From Amycolatopsis saalfeldensis (GTDB lineage: Bacteria; Actinomycetota; Actinomycetes; Mycobacteriales; Pseudonocardiaceae): a DNA stretch of 64,000 bases. Numbering within the stretch: position 1 is the stretch's first letter; every line of letters begins with the position of its first letter. The notes below the pieces were generated by a model that worked only from the letters and a program-made list of their open reading frames with translations, searched no databases and had not been told where the DNA came from. The stretch lies in assembly GCF_900110575.1 (NCBI RefSeq), contig NZ_FOEF01000002.1, positions 310,001 to 374,000 on the forward strand, in the 5' to 3' direction. Of the stretch, positions 26,586-34,832 are shown one piece after another. The position numbers and the translations under genes are program-made.

Positions 26586-29405
26586 GTGCGGACTGTCGGT
26601 GCCGTGTGGAACCCTGGCGGAGTGGCCAGTAGCCCTTCTCAGTCCCCGGCCGAGGCCTATGCGGTCTCGCGGCGCCGCGGGAAGTACCCCCGGCTGACCC
26701 AGTTCGCCGGCGAGGTGTCCTTCGAGTTCGACGATTTCCAGGTCCGCGGGTGCGAGGCGCTGGAGAACGGCCACGGCGTGCTGGTCTGCGCGCCCACCGG
26801 CGCCGGCAAGACCGTGGTCGGCGAGTTCGCCGTGCACCTGGCGCTGGCCGAGGGCCGCAAATGCTTCTACACCACGCCCATCAAGGCGCTGTCGAACCAG
26901 AAGTACGCCGACCTCGTCGCCCGGTACGGCGCCGACGCGGTCGGCCTGCTCACCGGCGACACCTCCATCAACGGCAACGCCCAGGTGGTCGTCATGACCA
27001 CCGAGGTGCTGCGCAACATGCTCTACGCCGGCAGCTCGGCCATCCCCGAACTCGGCTACGTCGTGATGGACGAGGTGCACTACCTCGCCGACCGGTTCCG
27101 CGGCGCGGTCTGGGAAGAGGTGATCCTGCACCTGCCCGAGCACGTGCGCGTGGTCGGCCTGTCCGCCACGGTCAGCAACGCCGAGGAGTTCGGCGAATGG
27201 CTGGTCGAGGTCCGCGGCGACACCACCGTCGTCGTCGACGAGCACCGGCCCGTGCCGCTGTGGCAGCACATGCAGGTCGGCAACCAGCTGCTCGACCTGT
27301 TCGCCGGCCAGGACGAGGCCGACCCCGGCGGCGAGCTGCGGATCAACCCCAGCCTCCTGCGCCGCACCGAGGAAATGGGCCGGTTCGCCGGCCCCAGCGG
27401 CTTCCGCGGCCCTCGCGGCGGCGGGCGGCGCGGCGCGCCCCAGCGCGGGCCCCGGTTCCGCCCGCCCTCCCGCGTGGACGTCGTCGAACGGCTCGACCAC
27501 GCCGGCCTGCTGCCCGCGATCGTGTTCATCTTCTCCCGCGCCGGCTGCGACGCCGCCGTCACCCAGTGCGTCCGCTCCGGCCTGCGGCTCAACGGCCCCG
27601 AGCAGGTCGACGAGGTCCGCCGCATCGTCGAGGAGCGCACCAAGGACCTGCCCGAGGGCGACCTCGGCGTGCTCGGCTACTGGGAATGGCGCGACGCGCT
27701 GGAGCGCGGCATCGCCGGGCACCACGCCGGGCTGCTGCCGGCGTTCAAGGAGACCGTGGAAGACCTGTTCGTCCGCGGCCTGGTGAAGGTCGTGTTCGCC
27801 ACCGAAACCCTCGCGCTCGGCATCAACATGCCCGCCCGCACCGTCGTGCTGGAGCGGCTGGTCAAGTACAACGGCGAGGCGCACGTCGACCTCACGCCCG
27901 GCGAGTACACCCAGCTCACCGGCCGCGCCGGGCGCCGCGGCATCGACATCGAGGGCCACGCCGTCGTGTCCTGGCAGCCCGGCGTCGACCCCAAGCAGGT
28001 CGCCGGCCTCGCCTCCACCCGCACGTACCCGCTGCGGTCCTCGTTCCGGCCCGGCTACAACATGGCCGTGAACCTCGTCGCCCAGGTCGGCGCCGACGCC
28101 GCCCGCGACCTGCTGGAACAGTCGTTCGCCCAGTTCCAGGCCGACCGCTCGGTGGTCGGCACCGCGCGGCGCATCGAGCGCAACAAGGAAGCCCTCAAGG
28201 GCTACGCGAAGGCCGTCACCGGCGACTTCGCGCAGACGCTGGAGTACGTCGAGCTGCGCGCGAAGATCTCCGACCGCGAGAAGGTGCTGGCCCGGCAGAA
28301 CACCGCGTCCCGGCGCGCGGGCACGGCGGAATCGCTGGAGAAGCTGCGCAAGGGCGACGTGATCGCGGTCCCGGCCGGCCGCCGCGCCGGGCTCGCCGTG
28401 GTCGTCGACCCCGGGCTCGACCCGATTCGCGAGCCGCGCCCCGTGGTCGTCACCGAAGACCGCTGGTCCGGACCATTGTCGGTGGCCGACTTCCCGGCGC
28501 CGGTCGAGCCGCTCGGGCACATCCGGCTGCCCAAGCACATCGAGCTGCGCTCACCGCGGACCCGCCGCGACATCGCTTCGTCGCTGCGCAACGCCGGGAT
28601 CGCGCTGCCCGGCCGCCAGCGCCGCCGCGGTGGCGCGGACGACGACGCCGAGCTGGCCAGCCTGCGCCGCGCCCTGCGCTCGCACCCCTGCCACGGACTG
28701 GCCGAGCGCGAGGCGAACCTGCGCTGGGCCGAGCGCTACCAGCGGCTCACCGAAGAGACCACCCAGCTGGAGCGCAAGGTCGCCGCGACCACCCACTCGC
28801 TCGCCAGGGCGTTCGACCGGATCCTCGCGCTGCTCGGCGAGCGCGGCTACCTCGGGCCGGCGACGGCGGGCGACGGCGAGGACCGCGTCACCGAGCACGG
28901 CCAGCGGCTCACCCGGCTCTACAGCGAGTCCGACCTGCTGGCCGCCGAGTGCATCCGCCACGACGTGTGGGCCGGCCTCGGCGCGGCCGAGTTGGCCGCC
29001 GTCGTCTCCACGCTGGTGTTCGAAGCCCGCCGCGACACCGCGGGTGAGCCGCGCCTGCCCAGCGGCGGTGTGCCCGCCGCCTGGCAGGAGACCACCCGGC
29101 TGTGGGTCGAGCTGACCGAGGACGAGCGCCGCCACCGCCTCGACCGCACCCGTGAGCCCGACGCCGGGTTCGCCTGGCCGGTCTACCGGTGGGCCCGCGG
29201 CGAGTCGCTGGAGAAGGTGCTCACCGCCGCGGAGACCAACGGCCAGGAGCTGTCCGCGGGCGACTTCGTCCGCTGGTGCCGCCAGGTGATCGACCTGCTC
29301 GACCAGATCCGTGACGTGCTGGGCAAGGCCGACCCGGTCGGCGCGACCGCGGCCGAGGCCGTCCGCGCGCTGCGCCGGGGAGTCGTCGCGGCCGGGGCGG
29401 CGTGA
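26586..29405 (+). CDS. helY: Ski2/Mtr4-like DEAD/DEAH-box helicase HelY
   Basis: 939 aa from GTG 26586; GTG 26622 is an alternative, and neither has a clear ribosome binding site. Superfamily 2 helicase: Walker A APTGAGKT (about 75-82), TTPIKALSNQK, DEVH (motif II, about 166-169), GLSATVSNAEEF (motif III), then the helicase C domain with ATETLALGINMPARTVV and QLTGRAGRRGID (motif VI). The C-terminal DSHCT domain ends the protein. A Gly/Arg-rich loop (FRGPRGGGRRGAPQRGPRFR, about 274-293) lies between the domains. Homologous in sequence and place to Rv2092c; likely involved in RNA processing or turnover. Confidence 0.95.
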   Translation: MRTVGAVWNPGGVASSPSQSPAEAYAVSRRRGKYPRLTQFAGEVSFEFDDFQVRGCEALENGHGVLVCAPTGAGKTVVGEFAVHLALAEGRKCFYTTPIKALSNQKYADLVARYGADAVGLLTGDTSINGNAQVVVMTTEVLRNMLYAGSSAIPELGYVVMDEVHYLADRFRGAVWEEVILHLPEHVRVVGLSATVSNAEEFGEWLVEVRGDTTVVVDEHRPVPLWQHMQVGNQLLDLFAGQDEADPGGELRINPSLLRRTEEMGRFAGPSGFRGPRGGGRRGAPQRGPRFRPPSRVDVVERLDHAGLLPAIVFIFSRAGCDAAVTQCVRSGLRLNGPEQVDEVRRIVEERTKDLPEGDLGVLGYWEWRDALERGIAGHHAGLLPAFKETVEDLFVRGLVKVVFATETLALGINMPARTVVLERLVKYNGEAHVDLTPGEYTQLTGRAGRRGIDIEGHAVVSWQPGVDPKQVAGLASTRTYPLRSSFRPGYNMAVNLVAQVGADAARDLLEQSFAQFQADRSVVGTARRIERNKEALKGYAKAVTGDFAQTLEYVELRAKISDREKVLARQNTASRRAGTAESLEKLRKGDVIAVPAGRRAGLAVVVDPGLDPIREPRPVVVTEDRWSGPLSVADFPAPVEPLGHIRLPKHIELRSPRTRRDIASSLRNAGIALPGRQRRRGGADDDAELASLRRALRSHPCHGLAEREANLRWAERYQRLTEETTQLERKVAATTHSLARAFDRILALLGERGYLGPATAGDGEDRVTEHGQRLTRLYSESDLLAAECIRHDVWAGLGAAELAAVVSTLVFEARRDTAGEPRLPSGGVPAAWQETTRLWVELTEDERRHRLDRTREPDAGFAWPVYRWARGESLEKVLTAAETNGQELSAGDFVRWCRQVIDLLDQIRDVLGKADPVGATAAEAVRALRRGVVAAGAA

Positions 29406-29570
29406 GCGTGGGCAGGGTGACCAGGCGAGCGTGAATTCCCCGTTACCCGGGAGCGTTCGGGGGCAGCTGTGGCGCACCTGGCGGACAGGGTGTGCGTGGG
29501 CGCGTGTGCTCGGCCCCGACCTGTGGTTGGATCGCGCTCGAGACCAGGCGAAGCGAGGCGGAGGCGAACG

Positions 29571-30362
29571 ATGAGCACGCCGTATGGCGGCAACGACCCG
29601 CAGCAGCAGCCCCCTTACGGGCAGCAGCCGGGCGGCGCGTACCCGCCGAGCGGGCCGCAGGAGCAGCCCTACAACCCGCAGCAGTACGGGCAGCAGCCAC
29701 CCCAGCAGCCCTACGATCCGTCGCAGCCCACCCAGTGGGTCCAGCCCCCGTCACCGCAGCAGCCGCAGTACGGCCAGCAGCCCGGCGGCTACACCCCGCC
29801 GCAGCAGACCCAGTGGGGCCAGCAGCCGCCGCCGCAGCAGTACGGCCAGCCCTACGACCCGAACCAGCCGCAGTACGGGCAGCAGCAGCCCGGCGGCGCG
29901 TATCCGCAGAGCGGGCCGCAGGAGCAGCCCCTGTACGGCCAGCCGCCGAGCCAGCAGCAGTACGGGCAGCAACCGCAGCAGCAGGGCCAGTACGACTACG
30001 GCCAGCCCGCGCCCGGTGCGGGGGAGAAGGAGCCGGGCGGCTCGAAGAAGGGCCTGTTCATCGGCATCGGCGCGCTGGTGGTCGTGGTCGCGGTGGTCGC
30101 GATCCTCGGCTTCGTCGCCCCCGGGTTCTTCCGCACCGAGGTCTTCAACAACACCCAGATGCAGACCGACGTGGCGAAGCTGCTCACCGACACGTACAAG
30201 ATCACCGGCGTCACCGGCGTCACCTGCCCGGCCGAGCAGAAGGTGGTCGACGGCGCGAAGTTCGAGTGCACCGCCACCATCAGCGGCAAGCCGCAACAGG
30301 TCCCGATCACGGTCAAGGGCACCGACGGCAACTACGAGGTCTCGCCGCCCAGCTCGCAGTGA
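29571..30362 (+). CDS. Q/P-rich membrane protein with DUF4333 domain
   Basis: 263 aa, ATG with GGAGGCG just upstream. Residues 1-150 are Gln/Pro/Tyr/Gly-rich repeats (QQPPYGQQPGG, PQSGPQEQP). Then KEPGGSKK, a transmembrane helix (about 161-183, GLFIGIGALVVVVAVVAILGFVA) and a DUF4333 domain (about 190-260) with the Cys pair VTCPAEQ...FECTATISGK. The Q-rich part should be cytoplasmic. It is the positional counterpart of the Rv2091c membrane protein between helY and the 5'-3' exonuclease. Function unknown. Confidence 0.85.
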   Translation: MSTPYGGNDPQQQPPYGQQPGGAYPPSGPQEQPYNPQQYGQQPPQQPYDPSQPTQWVQPPSPQQPQYGQQPGGYTPPQQTQWGQQPPPQQYGQPYDPNQPQYGQQQPGGAYPQSGPQEQPLYGQPPSQQQYGQQPQQQGQYDYGQPAPGAGEKEPGGSKKGLFIGIGALVVVVAVVAILGFVAPGFFRTEVFNNTQMQTDVAKLLTDTYKITGVTGVTCPAEQKVVDGAKFECTATISGKPQQVPITVKGTDGNYEVSPPSSQ

Positions 30363-30470
30363 CCGCGGCACAGTACGCAACGGACGGCTTGGCCGGGACG
30401 CGGAGCGCGGTGGGGTGCGGTACTTTCTGCTGACCTTGACCAAGGGCCTTCGGGGCGGAGGATCGTGGGC

Positions 30471-30833
30471 ATGCGCGCGGTGCGGGTGCTGGGTTTGTGC
30501 GTGATCGGGCTGCTGGCCGCCGCGGGCTGCGCTTCCGGCCCGCAGCCGGGGCAGCCCGAGTGGACGACGACTTTCGGCCGCTCTTCCGCCGTCGCCTCGT
30601 CCCCGCCGCCGGTCCGGGTGTTCGACGCCAAGGCCATGAGCGCCGGCGTCACGAAGGTCCTCTCCGAAAACTACGGGCTGCACGACCTCGGCGAGGTCAC
30701 CTGCCCCGACCGGCAGGCCGTGACCGACGGCAACCGGTTCCAGTGCACAGTGGACGTCGCGGGGGAGCGGAAAGGCGTGCCCATCACCGTGACCGGCACC
30801 GGCGGCCAGTACCGGGTGGACGCGCCCCGGTAA
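30471..30833 (+). CDS. DUF4333 lipoprotein
   Basis: 120 aa, ATG 30471 with GGAGG nine bases upstream (GTG 30465 is too close to it). Lipoprotein signal VRVLGLCVIGLLAAAGC with the lipidated Cys at about residue 20. The mature part is a DUF4333 domain: VTCPDRQAV...NRFQCTVDVAGERKGVPITVTG. The domain repeats that of the preceding gene (29571-30362), so the two are a probable local duplication with different anchors. Role unknown; surface location predicted. Confidence 0.85.
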   Translation: MRAVRVLGLCVIGLLAAAGCASGPQPGQPEWTTTFGRSSAVASSPPPVRVFDAKAMSAGVTKVLSENYGLHDLGEVTCPDRQAVTDGNRFQCTVDVAGERKGVPITVTGTGGQYRVDAPR

Positions 30834-30874
30834 ATCGCGTGGCCCCGGACCGGCCGGCTTGGTTTGATCAGGGC

Positions 30875-32098
30875 ATGACGGACTTCGCGGTACGCCCTAT
30901 CACCGAGGACGAGCGCCGGCCCACCTTCACGCTCCTGATGCAGGCCCTGCACTCGCGCGTGCCGAGTGACGAATCCTGGCGCGAGTACGCCGGCTCCTGG
31001 GCCGCGGAGCGGAAGTTCGGCGCGTTCGCCGGAACCAGCCCGATCGGGATCACCGGCTCGTTCGACACCGAGGCGGTCGTGCCGGGCGGCGCGCGCCTGA
31101 GCACCGGCGCGGTCGACGGCGTCGGGGTCCGCGCGGACTGGACCCGCCGCGGTGTCGTCAGCGCGCTGATGCGCACCCAGCTCGAGGACTTCGCCGCCCG
31201 CGGCGTCACCCTCGCCGCGCTTTACGCCAGCGAGGCGGTGATCTACGGCCGGTTCGGCTACGGCGCCGCCACGTTCAGCCGGTCGATCCGGGTCGAGCAC
31301 CCGGCCCGGATCCGGGACAGCGCCCCGCGCACCGGCACCGTCCGGCTGCTCGACGAAAACGAGGCGGTGGTGCAGATCCCCACGCTGTACCAGCGGATCA
31401 TCGCCCGCGCCCCCCGGCCTGGCCTGCTCGCTCGCCCCGCCTACTGGTGGCCGGGCGAGCACAACCGCCAGGTCCGGTACGGCGGCGGGTACCGCGTGGC
31501 CGTCCACACCGGACTGAACGGCGAGGACGACGGGTTCGCCGTCTTCCGCAGCGTGGACCGGGCCAGCACCGACGACCCGGGGCGCCGCGCGCTGCTGGAC
31601 GTGCGCGACCTCAACGGCGCGGACCCCGCGGCGATCGCCGGGCTGTGGCGCTTCCTGCTGTCGGTCGACCTGGTGGGCACGGTCGTCGCCCGTGACCGTC
31701 CGGTGGACGACCCCGTCGGCGTCCTGCTCACCGACCCGCGCCGCGCCCACACCACCGAGCTGGGGGACCAGCTCTGGCTGCGGCTGGTCGACGTGCCCGC
31801 GGCACTGACCGCCCGCACCTACGGCGCCGCCGCCCCGGTGGTGCTCGGCCTCACCGACCCGCAGCTGCCCGCCAACACCGGCCACTACACGGTCGGCCCC
31901 GACGGCGCCCACCGCACCGACGCGCCGGCGGACCTCCAGCTCGACCCCGAAGCCCTCGCGATGCTCTACCTCGGCGAGTGGCGCGCGACGACCCTGCTGC
32001 AAGCCGGCCGCCTCACCGCGACCGACCCATCCGCCGCCGCCCGCGCCGACACCCTGTTCACCACCGAGCGCAGGCCATGGTGCGGCACGCACTTCTAG
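30875..32098 (+). CDS. Eis-like GNAT N-acetyltransferase
   Basis: 407 aa, ATG 30875. Tripartite Eis architecture: N-terminal GNAT domain with acetyl-CoA motif GVRADWTRRGVVSALM (about 87-102), a second GNAT-like domain, and a sterol-carrier-like C-terminal domain. The catalytic Tyr (AVIYGRFGYGAATF) and the free C-terminal carboxylate ending THF, used for catalysis in Eis, are preserved. Eis enzymes acetylate aminoglycosides and other amines at several positions as hexamers. Substrate here is unknown; resistance to aminoglycosides is possible. Convergent with the exonuclease gene. Confidence 0.92.
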   Translation: MTDFAVRPITEDERRPTFTLLMQALHSRVPSDESWREYAGSWAAERKFGAFAGTSPIGITGSFDTEAVVPGGARLSTGAVDGVGVRADWTRRGVVSALMRTQLEDFAARGVTLAALYASEAVIYGRFGYGAATFSRSIRVEHPARIRDSAPRTGTVRLLDENEAVVQIPTLYQRIIARAPRPGLLARPAYWWPGEHNRQVRYGGGYRVAVHTGLNGEDDGFAVFRSVDRASTDDPGRRALLDVRDLNGADPAAIAGLWRFLLSVDLVGTVVARDRPVDDPVGVLLTDPRRAHTTELGDQLWLRLVDVPAALTARTYGAAAPVVLGLTDPQLPANTGHYTVGPDGAHRTDAPADLQLDPEALAMLYLGEWRATTLLQAGRLTATDPSAAARADTLFTTERRPWCGTHF

Positions 32099-32109
32099 CC
32101 ACCGGCGTC

Positions 32110-32124
32110 TGTCCACTCTGGACA
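32110..32124. terminator. Short inverted repeat between convergent genes
   Basis: TGTCCA-CTC-TGGACA, a six-bp stem between the eis-like stop and the exonuclease stop. A weak terminator at best; it also matches a scattered GTCCAC/GTGGAC motif (see findings). Confidence 0.3.
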
Positions 32125-32149
32125 ATCCACGCTTCGCCGTCGCCGGGGA

Positions 32150-33100
32150 TCAGTCCTTCGGCAACGCCGCGAGCAGCCGGTCCACCGACCGGCCCAGGTT
32201 CCACCGTTCGGCCAGTTCCGCGACCCGCTCGGGGTCGGCCGGGGTCGTCGGCACCGCGTCCGGGCCGGACACCTCGACCGGCGCGTCCACGGCGACGCGC
32301 ACCACGGTGGGGGCGACCGCGAGGTAGTCGGCGGCGTCGGAAAGCCGCAGGCGCGTCTTGAGCGGCACCCGCGCGTCGCCCGAGGACGACGCGGCGATCA
32401 GCTCCTCCAGCGAGCCGAACTGCGTGATCAGCTTCGCCGCCGTCTTCTCGCCGATGCCGGCGACCCCGGGCAGGCCGTCGGACGGGTCACCGCGCAGGGC
32501 GGACATGTCGGCGTACGCCGGGCCCGCGTGCTCGACCGGCACGCCGTAGCGTTCGGCGATCTCCTTGCGGCCCAGCACTTCCGCCTTCGCCCAGCCCTTG
32601 CCGACGTACACCACCGCGGTGGGCGTCGGCTCCTCGCGCACCAGCTGGAACAGGTCGCGGTCGCCGGTGATGACCTCCACCGCGGCGTCCCGCTCGCGGG
32701 TGGCGAGCGCGCCGATGACGTCGTCGGCCTCGTAGCCCGCGGCCTCGGCGGTGGCGAAGCCGAACGCGGCCAGCACGTCGAGGATCACCGGCACCTGCGG
32801 GGTGAGCGTGTCCGGCACCTCTTCGACGTCCGCTTCGCTCTCGCCGTGGCCCGGCACCGCGACCCGGTGGGCCTTGTAACTGGGCAGCAGGTCGGTGCGG
32901 AACTTCGGCCGCCAGTCCGCGTCCAGGCACGCCACCAGCCGCGACGGGCGGCGGTCGGTGAGGATGCGTGCGATCGTGTCGGTGAAGCCGCGCACCGCGT
33001 TCACCGGGGTCCCGTCGGGCGCGGTCATCGAATCGGGCAGCGCGTAGAACGAGCGGAAGTACAGGCTGGCCGAGTCGAGCAGGGCGAGTGGTCCGGTCAC
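32150..33100 (-). CDS. 5'-3' exonuclease (PolI-type N-terminal nuclease)
   Basis: 316 aa from GTG 33100 (GTG 33106 also in frame). Stand-alone homolog of the DNA polymerase I 5' nuclease. Metal-binding acids are visible in LLDSASLYFRSFYALP, CLDADWRPKFR, AAGYEADDVIGALA and VITGDRDLFQLV; the helix-hairpin-helix is DGLPGVAGIGEKTAAKLI. It cleaves 5' flaps or RNA primers in repair or replication. Same place as Rv2090 relative to helY and pepE. CACGCT six bases before GTG 33100 suggests a leaderless start. Confidence 0.93.
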   Translation of the reverse strand: MTGPLALLDSASLYFRSFYALPDSMTAPDGTPVNAVRGFTDTIARILTDRRPSRLVACLDADWRPKFRTDLLPSYKAHRVAVPGHGESEADVEEVPDTLTPQVPVILDVLAAFGFATAEAAGYEADDVIGALATRERDAAVEVITGDRDLFQLVREEPTPTAVVYVGKGWAKAEVLGRKEIAERYGVPVEHAGPAYADMSALRGDPSDGLPGVAGIGEKTAAKLITQFGSLEELIAASSSGDARVPLKTRLRLSDAADYLAVAPTVVRVAVDAPVEVSGPDAVPTTPADPERVAELAERWNLGRSVDRLLAALPKD

Positions 33101-33202
33101 CCGCACAGCGTGCCATGCCGGGCGCCGGACCGTCGGTGCCGCGCCGGTTGCCCCGGGCCCGGCCGGGGTAACCGGGCGGGGACGAGCCAGGAGGGGAGCA
33201 CG

Positions 33203-33253
33203 ATGTCCACACCGGACGAACAAGGGCAGGCGACGAGCGGGGGACGGCCGTGA
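33203..33253 (+). CDS. 16-residue leader ORF coupled to the NmrA-like gene
   Basis: ATG with an excellent ribosome binding site (GGAGGGGAG seven bases upstream) encodes MSTPDEQGQATSGGRP and stops with TGA overlapping the GTG of the next gene (GTGA, 33250-33253). The next gene has no ribosome binding site of its own apart from GGGGGA inside this ORF, so ribosomes probably arrive by coupling. It could be an attenuating leader peptide or simply a coupling device. Confidence 0.5.
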   Translation: MSTPDEQGQATSGGRP

Positions 33254-34146
33254 AGGTCTTGGTGACCGGGGCGTCCGGCTTCGTCGGGAGCCGGCTCGCG
33301 CCCGTGCTCGCCGAGGCCGGGCACGAGGTCCGCGCGATGACACGGCGGCCCGCGGAGTACACCGGGGCCGGCACCGCCGTCCGCGGCGACGTGGCCGAGC
33401 CGCGCTCACTGCGCACCGCGATGGAAGGCGCCGACGCCGCGTACTACCTCATCCATTCCCTCGACGCCGCCGACTTCGAACGCCGCGACGCCGCCCACGC
33501 CCGCGCGTTCGCCCTGGCCGCCAAGGAGGCGAAGGTGGGCCGCATCGTCTACCTCGGCGGGCTCGGCGACGACACCGACGACCTGTCCGCCCACCTGCGC
33601 AGCCGGCGCCTGGTGGAGCACCTGCTCGGCTCCACCGGCGTGCCCGTCACGGCGCTGCGGGCCGGCATCGTCGTCGGCCACGGCGGCATCTCCTGGGAGA
33701 TCACCCGCCAGCTGGTCGAGCACCTGCCGGCCATGGTCACCCCGCGCTGGGCCGCGACCCGCACCCAGCCGATCGCGATCGCCGACGTCATCCGCTACCT
33801 CGCCGGGGTCCTCGAACCCGCCGAGGCCGAGGGGCGCACGTTCGACATCGGCGGCACCGAGCGGCTCGCCTACGTGGACATGCTGCGCCGCCTGGCCGAG
33901 CTGGAGGGCCGCAGCCCGCTGATCGTGCCGGTGCCGCTGCTGACGCCGCGGCTGTCTTCGTACTGGCTGGCGCTGGTCACCGACGTCGACGTCACCACCG
34001 GCCGCACCCTGATCGACTCGATGGCGAACGAGGTCGTGGTGCGCGACGACGGCATCCGGAAGGTCGTCCCGTTCGAGCCGATGGACTACGACGCCGCCGC
34101 GCTGGCCGCGCTGGGGGAGCGCGCCCGCGAACGGCGGGCGGCTTGA
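33250..34146 (+). CDS. NmrA/YbjT-like NAD(P)H-binding protein
   Basis: 298 aa, GTG start overlapping the 16-codon ORF. Extended/atypical short-chain dehydrogenase fold: MKVLVTGASGFVGSRLAPVL has the nucleotide-binding GASGFVG at 7-13, then GDVAEPRSL, AYYLIHSLDAADFERRDA, VGRIVYLGGLG and TALRAGIVVGHGG. The classical YxxxK pair is not obvious, as in NmrA-like sensors and YbjT proteins. Usually annotated NAD(P)H-binding or sugar-nucleotide epimerase-like. Overlaps the following membrane protease gene by four bases (TTGA), so the two are coupled. Confidence 0.88.
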   Translation: MKVLVTGASGFVGSRLAPVLAEAGHEVRAMTRRPAEYTGAGTAVRGDVAEPRSLRTAMEGADAAYYLIHSLDAADFERRDAAHARAFALAAKEAKVGRIVYLGGLGDDTDDLSAHLRSRRLVEHLLGSTGVPVTALRAGIVVGHGGISWEITRQLVEHLPAMVTPRWAATRTQPIAIADVIRYLAGVLEPAEAEGRTFDIGGTERLAYVDMLRRLAELEGRSPLIVPVPLLTPRLSSYWLALVTDVDVTTGRTLIDSMANEVVVRDDGIRKVVPFEPMDYDAAALAALGERARERRAA

Positions 34147-34796
34147 CGGCGTCACGCGGCCGGCCCACCTCCTTCACGACCGGCGGCCGAGGGCGGCGCG
34201 GCCTCCTGACGGCCTTCACGGCCGCGGGCACCGGACTGCTCGGCCTCTCGCTGGCCACCCGGCCCGGCTCCGGCCGCTTCTACGTCCTCACCAACGCCGT
34301 CGCCGCCACCTGGATCGCGGGCGGGCTCGCCGCCGGGCCGCCCCCGCGCGGCCGGTCCCGTCACCCGGTCGCCACCCCGGTGCTGATCGGCGCCGGCGCG
34401 TTCGGCGTGTTCTACGCCACGGCGCTGGTCGCCCGCCGCATCCCGGTGCTCTCCCGCGCGCTCACCGGCGTGCTCGCCTACGCCCACCGCGGCTCCGGCC
34501 CGGCGGTGCTCGCGACCACCCTCGCCACGGGCGCGGCCGAGGAGGTCTTCTTCCGCGGCGTCGTGCAGGAGCCCGGCACGGCGGTCGCGGCCTCGACCGC
34601 GGTGTACGCGCTGTCCACGGTCGCGACCCGCAACCCGGCGCTGGTGCTCGCCTCGCTCGTGATGGGCACGGTGTTCGGGCTCCAGCGGCGCGCGACCGGC
34701 GGCGTCCAGGCCCCGCTGCTGACCCACCTCGTGTGGTCCGCGCTGATGCTGCGCTACCTCCCGCCGCTGTTCGAAACTCCGGCCCAGCCCGGGTGA
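34143..34796 (+). CDS. CPBP-family intramembrane glutamic endopeptidase
   Basis: 217 aa, TTG start within the overlap TTGA with the preceding stop. About six hydrophobic helices. CPBP/Abi motif 1 is GAAEEVFFRGVVQE (EExxxR, about 135-148), and motif 4 is LTHLVWSALM with the conserved His. Relatives include Rce1-type CAAX proteases and bacteriocin-immunity proteins. Target unknown. The unusual TTG start and lack of a ribosome binding site imply translation depends on the upstream gene. Confidence 0.85.
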   Translation: MTASRGRPTSFTTGGRGRRGLLTAFTAAGTGLLGLSLATRPGSGRFYVLTNAVAATWIAGGLAAGPPPRGRSRHPVATPVLIGAGAFGVFYATALVARRIPVLSRALTGVLAYAHRGSGPAVLATTLATGAAEEVFFRGVVQEPGTAVAASTAVYALSTVATRNPALVLASLVMGTVFGLQRRATGGVQAPLLTHLVWSALMLRYLPPLFETPAQPG

Positions 34797-34819
34797 CGGA
34801 CCACCGTCCGCACCGGTAC

Positions 34820-34825
34820 TAGGCT
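34820..34825 (+). promoter_or_regulatory. -10 element for leaderless M24 peptidase gene
   Basis: TAGGCT, seven bases before ATG 34833; no ribosome binding site. Confidence 0.55.
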
Positions 34826-34832
34826 CCATCGC

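Noticed and set aside
30863..30868. TTTGAT as leaderless -10 for the Eis-like gene
   Set aside because: Second position is T instead of the nearly invariant A; too weak to list.
34143..34796. CPBP protease as an abortive-infection system
   Set aside because: The family is mostly housekeeping; it is coupled to an NmrA-like gene and no defence partner is nearby.
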